Below are positions 16,413-24,334 of a stretch of 35,442 bases of DNA, in pieces. How positions within the stretch are numbered: position 1 is the first letter of the stretch; each line of letters starts with the position of its first letter. The notes under the pieces were generated by a model. It was given only the letters and a program-made list of their open reading frames with translations. It searched no databases and was not told the DNA's origin. The stretch comes from an uncultured Bacillota bacterium. GTDB taxonomy: Bacteria; Bacillota; Clostridia; Peptostreptococcales; Anaerovoracaceae. The translations under genes were made by a program, and so were the position numbers. The stretch lies in NCBI GenBank assembly GCA_949295785.1, contig CASFMJ010000069.1, positions 1 through 35,442 of the forward strand, read 5' to 3'.

Positions 16413-16452
16413 ATACCAGCTGACGATTCTGATTATCAGCTGGTATTTTTTC
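16413..16452 (+). terminator. Terminator after the Na/Pi cotransporter
   Basis: A perfect 11-bp stem ATACCAGCTGA / TCAGCTGGTAT with a 12-base loop, followed by a run of T. It ends the long plsX-to-cotransporter run. Confidence 0.92.
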
Positions 16453-16514
16453 TGCATAACTGTCGCAGATTTTCATATATTTTTGGTATCAGCACGTTTA
16501 TGCGGAGGGATTAT

Positions 16515-17993
16515 ATGATAAATACATCGATCTATCAGGACATAGCAATGCGGGCAGGCGGCGATATATACATCGGTGTCGTCGGGCCTGTACGTACCGG
16601 AAAATCCACATTTATAAAAAGATTTATGGATGTGATGGTGATTCCCAATATGGCCAATCCATACGAAAAGACCAGAGTAATGGACGAATTGCCTCAGAGC
16701 GGTGAGGGAAGAACGATAACCACAACTGAGCCGAAGTTTATACCTCCGGAAGCTGTGGATGTAAGGACAAAAGGAGGAGCAGCATTCAGCGTGAGGCTGG
16801 TGGACTGTGTAGGTTACATGGTTCCCGGAGTTTTAGGGAATATGGAAGATGGAAAAGAGAGGATGGTAAGTACTCCATGGTCAGAAGAACAGTTACCTTT
16901 TGGTAAAGCAGCAGAAATAGGTACAGAAAAAGTGATAACGGAGCATTCTGTAATAGGAATAGTAGTGACTTCCGACGGCAGTTTCGGAGAAATAGAAAGA
17001 GAAAACTTTATTGAAGCTGAGGAAAAAACCATAAAACAGTTGAAGGAACTAAAAAAACCCTTTGTAATATTGCTCAATACGGCAACTCCGCAGAATGTTC
17101 GCAGTAAGGATCTTGCGGCAGAACTTGAAGAAAAATATCAGGTACCTGTTATACTGACTAATTGTCAGAAAATGTCCGAAGATGATTTCGAGGAAATCTT
17201 TGACAGAGTAATATATCAATTCCCTGCATCAGAAGTACATTTCAGCCTTCCGGGGTATTTTGACGCTCTTGATGAGAATCATTGGATAAAAGAAAGCATC
17301 ATCGCCGGCGTTAAATCATGGATGAACAGTTTTGAAACAGTAGGTCAGGCTATGGAAAGCTGCAGTTGTGTAGCTGACGGAAAGATAATACGGTCTGTAA
17401 AAGTTGCTGATGCTGACATGTCTGGTGGCATTCTTACACTTGAACCCTCATTTGATGCAGCTTTATATTATAAAGTGATAGAAGAACTGATGAATGCACC
17501 GGTAGAAAATGACAGTCAGCTTTTTTCACTGCTTAAAGAATATTCCGCTGCGAAGAAGGCTTACGATAACATAAAGGGGGCATTGGAGCAGGCAGAAAAA
17601 TCGGATTACGGCATAGTGGCCCCTAAGTTGTCCGAAATGATTCTGGAGAAGCCTGAAGTATTCAGGCAGGGAAGTAAATACGGCGTAAGGATGAAAGCAA
17701 AGGCACCGTGTCTGCATATAATAAAAACTGATATTTCTACAGAAGTATCGCCTGTTGTAGGTACGGAAAGTCAGTCAATTCAGCTGGCAGATTCCCTGAA
17801 CGCACAGTTTGAGGCAGGAGAGGAAGATATATGGGAAACAAATCTGTTCGGTAAATCTTTGAGAGAGATGGTCACAGAGCAAATGGAAAGCAAAGTAAAT
17901 GATGTACCGGATTCGCTAAGAGGAAAGGTGCAGAAATCATTGCAGAAAATAAGTGATGAAGGAAAAGATTATTTTATATGCATAATACTTTAG
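16515..17993 (+). CDS. spoIVA: Spore coat morphogenetic ATPase SpoIVA
   Basis: A 492-residue protein, the same length as B. subtilis SpoIVA. It polymerises on the forespore outer membrane as the basement layer of the coat. The GTPase-like ATPase head has Walker A VVGPVRTGKSTFIKRFM (~residue 22), DELPQSGEGRTITTTEPKF (~63-81) and LVDCVGYMVPG (~96). The middle and C-terminal parts (ENHWIKES, YGIVAPKLSEM, RQGSKYGVRMKAKAPCLHIIK) align throughout with the Bacillus protein, ending in the usual hydrophobic IIL. The start is fixed by GGAGGG five bases upstream. It has its own intergenic leader after a terminator, as expected for a mother-cell gene, but I see no convincing sigma-E box. Confidence 0.97.
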   Translation: MINTSIYQDIAMRAGGDIYIGVVGPVRTGKSTFIKRFMDVMVIPNMANPYEKTRVMDELPQSGEGRTITTTEPKFIPPEAVDVRTKGGAAFSVRLVDCVGYMVPGVLGNMEDGKERMVSTPWSEEQLPFGKAAEIGTEKVITEHSVIGIVVTSDGSFGEIERENFIEAEEKTIKQLKELKKPFVILLNTATPQNVRSKDLAAELEEKYQVPVILTNCQKMSEDDFEEIFDRVIYQFPASEVHFSLPGYFDALDENHWIKESIIAGVKSWMNSFETVGQAMESCSCVADGKIIRSVKVADADMSGGILTLEPSFDAALYYKVIEELMNAPVENDSQLFSLLKEYSAAKKAYDNIKGALEQAEKSDYGIVAPKLSEMILEKPEVFRQGSKYGVRMKAKAPCLHIIKTDISTEVSPVVGTESQSIQLADSLNAQFEAGEEDIWETNLFGKSLREMVTEQMESKVNDVPDSLRGKVQKSLQKISDEGKDYFICIIL

Positions 17994-18038
17994 AAAGCGC
18001 TTTGTATCTCTTTTAAAAAAACAGCACATAATATTTTT

Positions 18039-19409
18039 ATGGAGAAAAGAAAAAATAATTGCGGCAGTATACTTTTTGTTTCTGCTGTCACTTCATTTAT
18101 TACTACGTTTATGGGAAGCGCTGTCAACCTCTCAGTACCGGAAATAGAAAAAGATCTTGGCGTCAGTGCAGCAGCTGTAGGATGGATAATCACCGTCTAC
18201 ATGCTGACCTGCGCTGCGCTTGCGGTTCCGTTTGGAAAAATTGCCGACACTTTAAGCAAAAAAAATATATTAGTAGGAGGGATTTTTTTATTTGCTTTAT
18301 CATCTGTTGCGGCATCCTTTGTTTCATCATTTGTAAAATTGATTATAGCAAGGATATGTCAGGGGGCAGGTGCTTCTATGATTTTCAGCACAAATATGGC
18401 GATTATTACAGAGACCTTTTCCGCAGATGAAAGAGGACGAGTTTTTGGATATACGACAGGAGCCAATTTTCTTGGCCTTTCTGCAGGTCCGCCATTAGGT
18501 GGTCTGCTTACAGAATATTTCGGCTGGCAAGCTGTTTTTACAGCAGCAGGTATCGTATCTTCAGTTGTATTTATTATTGCAGCGGGAAAACTTCCAATGG
18601 ATAAAAGAAGTAAAGACATGCCGGCTATGGATGTAAAAGGTGGCTTCATGTATATAACAGCTATAATAGCTTTTATGTACGGCCTTTCTTTAGCAGTATC
18701 ATCTTTTTTAGGAGTAATTTTGATGGCTGGAGGACTGATGCTTTTTATTTTCTTTGTAGCTACAGAAAAAAAAGCCAGACAGCCCCTTTTGGATGTAAAA
18801 GCCTTCTATTCAAATAAACCTTACTTCTATTCTAATCTTAACGCCCTGATAAATTACGGTTCTAACTTTGCGGTAAGCTACCTTATGGCACTGTATCTGC
18901 AGGTAATACAAGAGGAAAATTCAAAAACAGCAGGGCTTATTATGGTTTCATTACCGTTAACCATGTCTGTGGTTTCTCTTGTAATAGGAAGACTGTCGGA
19001 CAAGCATCCGCCATATATACTTTCAGCAATGGGCACAGGTGTTTGTACAGCCGTTCTGTGTATTTTTGCCATGTTTGGCAGTAATACAGATATCAAAGTA
19101 ATACTTACTTTACTTATTGTTTTTGGGACAGGCTTAGCATTATTTGCATCTCCAAACACCAATGCAGTCATGACATCAGCAGGAAAAGAAAATTACAGCG
19201 TGGCCTCATCAATACTTTCCACTGCCAGATCTTTCGGCCATTCTGCCTCCATGGCAATCGTAACGGCTGTAGTATCACTTAAAATGGGTGGAGAAAATCT
19301 GTATTCAGCAGATAAGACAGCATTTGCAGAAGTGTTCCGAATCAGTTTTTTAATTTTTGCACTATTAAGCATTATGGGAATTTTTATGGCGCTTAGAAGT
19401 AAATCGTGA
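18039..19409 (+). CDS. MFS transporter, DHA2-like drug exporter type
   Basis: A 456-residue major-facilitator protein with about 14 hydrophobic segments, resembling DHA2 (QacA/EmrB) proton antiporters. Motif A appears as GKIADTLSKKNILVGG (~residues 66-81), the region after TM3 as RICQGAGASMIF, and motif C as GPPLGGLLTEYFGW. The substrate cannot be inferred. The ATG has no recognisable Shine-Dalgarno: the 20 bases upstream are AT-rich, ending CATAATATTTTT. That is unusual in this window and could mean leaderless or weak translation. The gene also looks richer in A/T runs than its neighbours, so acquisition by transfer is possible. It lies 45 bp after spoIVA with no terminator between. Confidence 0.85.
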   Translation: MEKRKNNCGSILFVSAVTSFITTFMGSAVNLSVPEIEKDLGVSAAAVGWIITVYMLTCAALAVPFGKIADTLSKKNILVGGIFLFALSSVAASFVSSFVKLIIARICQGAGASMIFSTNMAIITETFSADERGRVFGYTTGANFLGLSAGPPLGGLLTEYFGWQAVFTAAGIVSSVVFIIAAGKLPMDKRSKDMPAMDVKGGFMYITAIIAFMYGLSLAVSSFLGVILMAGGLMLFIFFVATEKKARQPLLDVKAFYSNKPYFYSNLNALINYGSNFAVSYLMALYLQVIQEENSKTAGLIMVSLPLTMSVVSLVIGRLSDKHPPYILSAMGTGVCTAVLCIFAMFGSNTDIKVILTLLIVFGTGLALFASPNTNAVMTSAGKENYSVASSILSTARSFGHSASMAIVTAVVSLKMGGENLYSADKTAFAEVFRISFLIFALLSIMGIFMALRSKS

Positions 19410-19461
19410 TATAATATTTTTTATAGATATTTGTAGCAATAAGCAGAATCAAGAGGTAATA

Positions 19462-20925
19462 ATGGAAACAATCTGGAATTACATAGCCGATACTTTTAGC
19501 TCTTCAATAGCACTTTACGTCATAAATGCGTTGCTGATAATCGCCGTCATTTTTAACGAACGAAAATCGCCATCGGCTATTCTGGCATGGATAATGGTGC
19601 TGACTTTTGTTCCCGTTGTAGGTTTTGTATTTTATCTAATACTTAATCAGAACATATCCAGAAGAAAAATCAACAGAATGAGCGACAATGACTGGCAAGC
19701 CATGAGTAACGCTTTAAAAAAACAGATGAACAGTATGGATAATGATTCATACATCTTTAACTGTAAAAGTACGGAAAAATGGAAACATCTGCTGAAACTC
19801 AATCATGTATATGGCAGATCCTATTATACGCAGGATAATGAACTGAATCTATTTACAGACGGCAGCAGTATGATGGAGGCTATGATAAAGGATATCAGAG
19901 CAGCCAAAAATACTGTGAATGTAGAATTTTTTATAATCAAAAGAGACCGCGTTGGGAAAAAGTTCATAGAAGTGCTGACTGAAAAGGCGAGAGAAGGTGT
20001 GGAGGTTCGTCTTCTTATGGATGCTTTGGGCAGCAGATATATAACAAAACATGTACTTAAAGACTTCCTTGCAGCCGGAGGTAAAGTGGGATATTTCTTT
20101 AAACCCAAACTTATTTTTATAGGGCTTAAGCTTAACTATCGTAATCATAGAAAAATAGTTGTAATAGATCATAAAACGGCATATTCCGGCGGTTATAATA
20201 TTGCAAGAGAATATGTCGGGGAAAAAAAGAAATTCGGCTTCTGGCGCGATACTCATATCAGGATAGAGGGAAGCGCAGTATATGACCTCAATACAAGATT
20301 TGTACTTGACTGGAATTTTGCCACGGGGGAGAAATTAAGTTCACCGCTTACAGATGTAAAAGAAAATCCTCAGGGTAAAGTCGGTGTCCAGATAGTTTCA
20401 TGTGGACCGGACGATCCCAAGGAAGAAGTAAAACGAGGGTTTATGAGAATGATAACCTATGCAGAAAAGAATGTATATGTGCAGACGCCATATTTTGTTC
20501 CGGATCAGAGCATAGTGGAATCTCTTAAAATGGCAGCTCAGTCAGGTGTCGATGTGAGAATAATGATACCTTGCATGCCCGACCACATGTTTGTTTACTG
20601 GGCGACATATTCATATGTCGGTGAACTTCTCAGATCAGGAGCAAGAGTGTTTATATACGACAACGGATTTCTTCATGCCAAGACGATAGTTGTAGATGGA
20701 GAAGTAGCCAGTGTAGGCAGCACAAACTTCGATAATCGAAGTTTTCGTCTGAACTTTGAAACAAATGCCTTTATTTTTAACAGAGAATTTGCCCTCGAGA
20801 TGGAGGCAGTATTCAGACAGGATATGGCCAATGGTCATGAGCTGACCTTAGATCAATATAACAGAAGAAGCCCGATAATAAGAATAAAAGAAGCGGTGTC
20901 AAGGCTGCTGTCAGAAATATTGTAA
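19462..20925 (+). CDS. cls: Cardiolipin synthase
   Basis: A 487-residue membrane enzyme that condenses two phosphatidylglycerols to cardiolipin. Two N-terminal membrane segments (~14-32 and 38-61) precede two phospholipase-D domains. The first HKD motif is H229-x-K231-x4-D236 (HRKIVVIDHKTAYSGGYN), the second H405-x-K407-x4-D412 (HAKTIVVDGEVASVGSTNFDNRS). Length and layout are typical of Gram-positive Cls. AGAGGT sits five bases upstream of the ATG. murT starts 15 bp after its stop, making a cls-murT-gatD envelope operon. Confidence 0.95.
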   Translation: METIWNYIADTFSSSIALYVINALLIIAVIFNERKSPSAILAWIMVLTFVPVVGFVFYLILNQNISRRKINRMSDNDWQAMSNALKKQMNSMDNDSYIFNCKSTEKWKHLLKLNHVYGRSYYTQDNELNLFTDGSSMMEAMIKDIRAAKNTVNVEFFIIKRDRVGKKFIEVLTEKAREGVEVRLLMDALGSRYITKHVLKDFLAAGGKVGYFFKPKLIFIGLKLNYRNHRKIVVIDHKTAYSGGYNIAREYVGEKKKFGFWRDTHIRIEGSAVYDLNTRFVLDWNFATGEKLSSPLTDVKENPQGKVGVQIVSCGPDDPKEEVKRGFMRMITYAEKNVYVQTPYFVPDQSIVESLKMAAQSGVDVRIMIPCMPDHMFVYWATYSYVGELLRSGARVFIYDNGFLHAKTIVVDGEVASVGSTNFDNRSFRLNFETNAFIFNREFALEMEAVFRQDMANGHELTLDQYNRRSPIIRIKEAVSRLLSEIL

Positions 20926-20940
20926 GGAGAGTTTTAAGTC

Positions 20941-22299
20941 ATGAAATTTTATATTGCTCTATGGGTGGGGAAATTTATCAACTTCCTCATAAACATTATA
21001 GATAAAAGGAGAGGAAGTAATCTTTCAGGTGAAAAAGCAATAAAGATAGATCCTGATATGATTGCTCATTTTAAAGGTACTGATACGGAAAAAATGCTGT
21101 TTATAACCGGCACCAACGGGAAATCCACTACTAACAATCTGGTGAACCATATATTTACAGGTAATGGATTTAAAGTTATATCAAACCTTGAAGGCGCCAA
21201 TCTTATGGCAGGTGTGGCTACAGCGCTGATAAAAAATTCAAACATTTCAGGAAGGGTAAAAGCCGATTATTTTATATTTGAGGTAGATGAAAGATTTCTG
21301 CCATCTATCCACAAGCTGCTTCCTGCAAAGAATATAATGGTGACAAACCTTCAGAAGGATCAGGTTCACAGAAACGGTGACCCCGATTTTATATACAGAA
21401 AAATACTGCCTGTTATAAAAAAAGATGTGAGGCTTTTTGTAAACGGGGACGAGCCCAGAAGCAGATCATTTTCATCATTTAACAGCAATATTATAACATT
21501 TGGTGTGGAAAAACACAGTGAATCTTTTACAAAGGATGATACATTTCCTACTATGCCATGTCCTGTATGTAAAAGCAGGATAGAATTCGAGTATTATAAT
21601 AATGACGGAATGGGATCATTTAATTGTACTGAATGCGGACTAAAAAGCGGAGATACTGACTATACGGTAAACAACGCAGATTTTAATGAAAAAAAATTCT
21701 TTATTAGCGGAGTGGAATTTCCTATGCCGTATAATATACCATACATGCTGTACAATTATGCTGCTGCTGTTGCTGCTGCAAAGGAAATCGGACATATAAC
21801 AGTGGAATCTGCATCGGAATCATTCAGGACCTTTAAGAATGTAGGAGGAAGATACGAAGTGCTGAGGTTTGAGGATAAAACCATAAAGTATCTGCGTATC
21901 AAACAGGAAAACCCCGAGACTCTCCAGACCAGCATAAATATAATCACATCAGACGATTCTCCCAAAATGGTGTGTATAGGTCCCGGACATATTCCTGATT
22001 CTGTGCCAAGCTACACAAATACATTTTATATGTTTGACTGTGATTTTTCACGACTTGCAAGAAGTAATGTGGAGAAATTTCTCTTTTTTACCAAATATGT
22101 ATGCTATGATGCTGCAAACAGACTCATATATGAAGGTGTATCGCCTGACAGAATTCAGATAATAGAAGGTGAAGACGCGACAGATATTCTCAATGCCATC
22201 CATGATGTCAAAACTGATAATATATATCTTATAACATGGATACACACCTTTGATGATATGCAGAAGCAGGCTAAACTGAAAGAAAAGGAGGAACAGTAA
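20941..22299 (+). CDS. murT: MurT-like Mur ligase (lipid II isoglutaminyl synthase subunit), divergent
   Basis: A 452-residue Mur-ligase homologue. A hydrophobic N-terminus (~1-21) is followed by the ATP loop GTNGKSTT (57-64), FEVDERFLPSI (~113) and TNLQKDQ (~135). A zinc ribbon C197-x2-C200 / C219-x2-C222 is specific to MurT-type ligases. The C-terminal DUF1727-like region is present but altered: where MurT proteins have, from memory, a KNPAG-type loop and an ND..ADG.D.SW.WD-type motif, this one reads IKQENPETLQ and GPGHIPDSVPSYTNTFYMFD. The classical complex amidates D-Glu of lipid II using ammonia from GatD. Given the loss of GatD catalytic residues next door, the reaction here may differ. 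AAGGAG nine bases upstream marks the start. Confidence 0.85.
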   Translation: MKFYIALWVGKFINFLINIIDKRRGSNLSGEKAIKIDPDMIAHFKGTDTEKMLFITGTNGKSTTNNLVNHIFTGNGFKVISNLEGANLMAGVATALIKNSNISGRVKADYFIFEVDERFLPSIHKLLPAKNIMVTNLQKDQVHRNGDPDFIYRKILPVIKKDVRLFVNGDEPRSRSFSSFNSNIITFGVEKHSESFTKDDTFPTMPCPVCKSRIEFEYYNNDGMGSFNCTECGLKSGDTDYTVNNADFNEKKFFISGVEFPMPYNIPYMLYNYAAAVAAAKEIGHITVESASESFRTFKNVGGRYEVLRFEDKTIKYLRIKQENPETLQTSINIITSDDSPKMVCIGPGHIPDSVPSYTNTFYMFDCDFSRLARSNVEKFLFFTKYVCYDAANRLIYEGVSPDRIQIIEGEDATDILNAIHDVKTDNIYLITWIHTFDDMQKQAKLKEKEEQ

Positions 22300-23061
22300 A
22301 TGGATAAGGATACTTTCAGAATAGGATGGCTGCTGCCTGATATTCTTTTCCTTCACGGTGAAAGAGGCAATATTCTTGCGCTTGAACGTATGGCGCAGTC
22401 TCTGGGACTTAATCCTGAGGTTGTGAGAATTGACGGTGATACACAGTTTGAACCTATGGATTTTTCAGTGATTTTCTGTCCTCCGGGAGAAATCGTAACA
22501 CTGAACAAGGCTATAGACTTTCTTATGCCGTATCGCGCTAAATTAGAAGAATTCATAAAAAGCGGAAGGGTTGTCCTTGCCACCGGTACAGGCGCATATA
22601 TTTTCGGAAGCAGAATATACAGAGAAGACGGGAGTATTATTAAGGGCCTTGATATAACCGGGTGTGAATATAAAGAAAGAAAATATGTATACGGTGATGA
22701 CATCTGTTTTACCACCGGATATTGCGGAAATGATGAAGAATGCTTCGGAGTGCAGATTAGGATGGCGGATGCGTTTACCGGAGAAAAGGAGTCTTTTGGC
22801 AGACTTATATATGGTTTTGGCAATAACGGAAATGACCGCAGTGAAGGCGTTATATTGAACAATTCCATTTTTACTGATGTTCTGGGCCCAATGCTTGTTC
22901 TTAACCCATGGGTAACAAAATCTTTGGTAGAAAAGGCCGCCTGCTGCTCCGGTCTTGATACTCATCAACCGGACATAGACATGTCTCTTGAAAAAAAATC
23001 TCTTATGTCAAAGAAAAAGTTTGCCCTTAATAAAAAGACAAGACTGACAAATTGTCTATAG
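22300..23061 (+). CDS. gatD: GatD-like class I amidotransferase lacking catalytic Cys and His
   Basis: A 253-residue homologue of GatD, partner of MurT. Family signatures are LLPDILFLHGERGNILALER (~11-30) and GEIV at the place of the GGGQD loop. The nucleophile elbow, AICGGYQ-like in active GatD, reads LATGTGAYIFG here, with Thr97 in place of the catalytic Cys. The second motif, LHGPLL-like in GatD, reads VLGPMLVLNP, with Leu195 in place of the catalytic His. Other cysteines exist (C60, C142, C148) but not at the elbow. Glutaminase activity by the known mechanism is therefore not expected. GGAGG eight bases upstream marks the ATG, and the murT stop directly abuts it. The comparison rests on remembered family motifs. 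Confidence 0.85.
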   Translation: MDKDTFRIGWLLPDILFLHGERGNILALERMAQSLGLNPEVVRIDGDTQFEPMDFSVIFCPPGEIVTLNKAIDFLMPYRAKLEEFIKSGRVVLATGTGAYIFGSRIYREDGSIIKGLDITGCEYKERKYVYGDDICFTTGYCGNDEECFGVQIRMADAFTGEKESFGRLIYGFGNNGNDRSEGVILNNSIFTDVLGPMLVLNPWVTKSLVEKAACCSGLDTHQPDIDMSLEKKSLMSKKKFALNKKTRLTNCL

Positions 23062-23067
23062 ATAAAT

Positions 23068-23102
23068 CATAAGCGCCCTGCCATATGGGCGAGACGCTTA
23101 TG
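23068..23102. terminator. Hairpin between convergent gatD and the LysM gene
   Basis: CATAAGCG pairs with CGCTTATG, with an inner CCC/GGG pairing. It lies between two convergent genes and probably ends one or both transcripts, although neither side carries a proper T-run. Confidence 0.5.
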
Positions 23103-23118
23103 AAAACCTGCAGATGGC

Positions 23119-23472
23119 TTATTTGCTTACAGGAATACAAAGTTCTGTTCCAATGAGAAGATTGTAAGGATCTATGTGGGGATTGGCGCTCATTAGACTG
23201 TCCAGTCTGATACCATGCTTTCTTGCTATTAAGTACAGCGTGTCACCGGGAGCGACAACATGTATTTTGCAACGGTTTTCGGGCTTCTGTGGGAGCTGGG
23301 CTTCTGTCCCCGGTATACACAGCTTTGTGCCTATCTGCAGATTGTAAGGATCATCTATGCAGTTGACTCTCATCAGCAGGCTGACAGGAAGATCATATTT
23401 TTCCGCTATGGAATATAATGTGTCACCTTTGCTTACCGTATAGATGTCGATGCAGAAAAGAGATGTTTTCAT
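23119..23472 (-). CDS. Small protein with two LysM domains
   Basis: A 117-residue protein made almost entirely of two LysM repeats: residues ~11-55 (IYTVSKGDTLYSIAEKYDLP through IGTKLCIPG) and ~70-115 (HVVAPGDTLYLIARKHGI through IGTELCIPV). They are joined by a short Gln/Pro/Glu linker. LysM domains bind N-acetylglucosamine-containing glycans. There is no signal peptide or membrane segment, so a cytosolic or spore-coat/cortex place (SafA-like) is more likely than secretion. The ATG at 23472 is chosen because AAAGGTGG lies five bases upstream; a GTG nine bases earlier overlaps that site. It is the only minus-strand gene between spoIVA and mntP and converges on gatD. Confidence 0.88.
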   Translation of the reverse strand: MKTSLFCIDIYTVSKGDTLYSIAEKYDLPVSLLMRVNCIDDPYNLQIGTKLCIPGTEAQLPQKPENRCKIHVVAPGDTLYLIARKHGIRLDSLMSANPHIDPYNLLIGTELCIPVSK

Positions 23473-23514
23473 AAAGACCACCTTTCAAAAAACTAAAGTT
23501 ACTACAATATAATA

Positions 23515-23543
23515 TTTAAATAAAATAAAAAATGTGATAGAAT
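23515..23543 (+). promoter_or_regulatory. Possible promoter of the site-2 protease gene
   Basis: TTTAAA and TAGAAT separated by 17 bases, 26 bp before the ATG at 23569. The whole divergent region 23473-23568 is AT-rich, so the match is weak. Confidence 0.35.
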
Positions 23544-23568
23544 TTTAAAAAATATCCGGAGGAAAATA

Positions 23569-24291
23569 ATGAAAAATAAATTCAGCCGAATGTTCAGAAA
23601 TGTAAATCCGGCCATACTTATAATAATAGCCATACTGGTTGTAAACAAAATGCTTAACTCCAGCCTTTCGGTAGGAGACTGGCTTTACACACAGATTCTT
23701 CTGCTGCCGGGAATAATTATCGGATTGACTTTCCACGAAGCTGCACATGGATTTGTATCCTACTGGTTAGGTGATCCTACGCCGAAAATGCAGGGGAGGC
23801 TTACACTTAACCCTCTCAGTCATATAGACCCAATAGGCTTTCTTGCTTTGTTTTTTGCCGGATTCGGATGGGGGCAGCCGGTGCAGATTGACCCCAGATA
23901 CTATAAGCATCGCCGTCGTGATGAACTGCTGGTTGCTTTAGCAGGGGTTGTAACCAATTTTATAATTGCATTTGCTGCTTCACTTATACTGAAGCTCATG
24001 GCTGACAGTATGGGCATAGGTATAATGTACGGTATGGGGCAGATTATTTTCAGCATAGTTTATTACATAATGACAATAAATATAATGCTGATGGTTTTTA
24101 ACCTCATTCCGGTACCGCCACTCGATGGATTCAACATACTGACACAGATATTTAAATTAGATAGATACAGTTGGTATTACACTCTTTATAATAACGGATT
24201 TATAATATTGATGGTACTTATCCTGTTTAACATAACTGACATGATTCTTGATCCGGGTATAATATTTTTCACTAACCTCTTTTTCTCATAA
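23569..24291 (+). CDS. Site-2 protease family (M50) membrane metalloprotease
   Basis: A 240-residue intramembrane protease of the short YwhC/S2P type. The zinc motif HEAAH gives H56, E57 and H60. The third ligand is expected at the Asp in VPPLDGFN near residue 188. GRLTLNPLSHIDPIG (~77-91) is the loop conserved in this subfamily, and about five membrane helices are visible. No PDZ domain is present, which separates it from RseP/SpoIVFB-like forms. The substrate is unknown. GGAGG six bases upstream marks the ATG. It is followed 43 bp later by a permease gene on the same strand. Confidence 0.92.
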   Translation: MKNKFSRMFRNVNPAILIIIAILVVNKMLNSSLSVGDWLYTQILLLPGIIIGLTFHEAAHGFVSYWLGDPTPKMQGRLTLNPLSHIDPIGFLALFFAGFGWGQPVQIDPRYYKHRRRDELLVALAGVVTNFIIAFAASLILKLMADSMGIGIMYGMGQIIFSIVYYIMTINIMLMVFNLIPVPPLDGFNILTQIFKLDRYSWYYTLYNNGFIILMVLILFNITDMILDPGIIFFTNLFFS

Positions 24292-24334
24292 ATATAATAA
24301 AAAGCGTATCGCGGCACAGATCGGCATATTTGAA

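Noticed and set aside
16470..16510. Possible sigma-E promoter before spoIVA
   Set aside because: A CATATA resembles the -35 box, but no CATACA-like -10 lies at the right distance.
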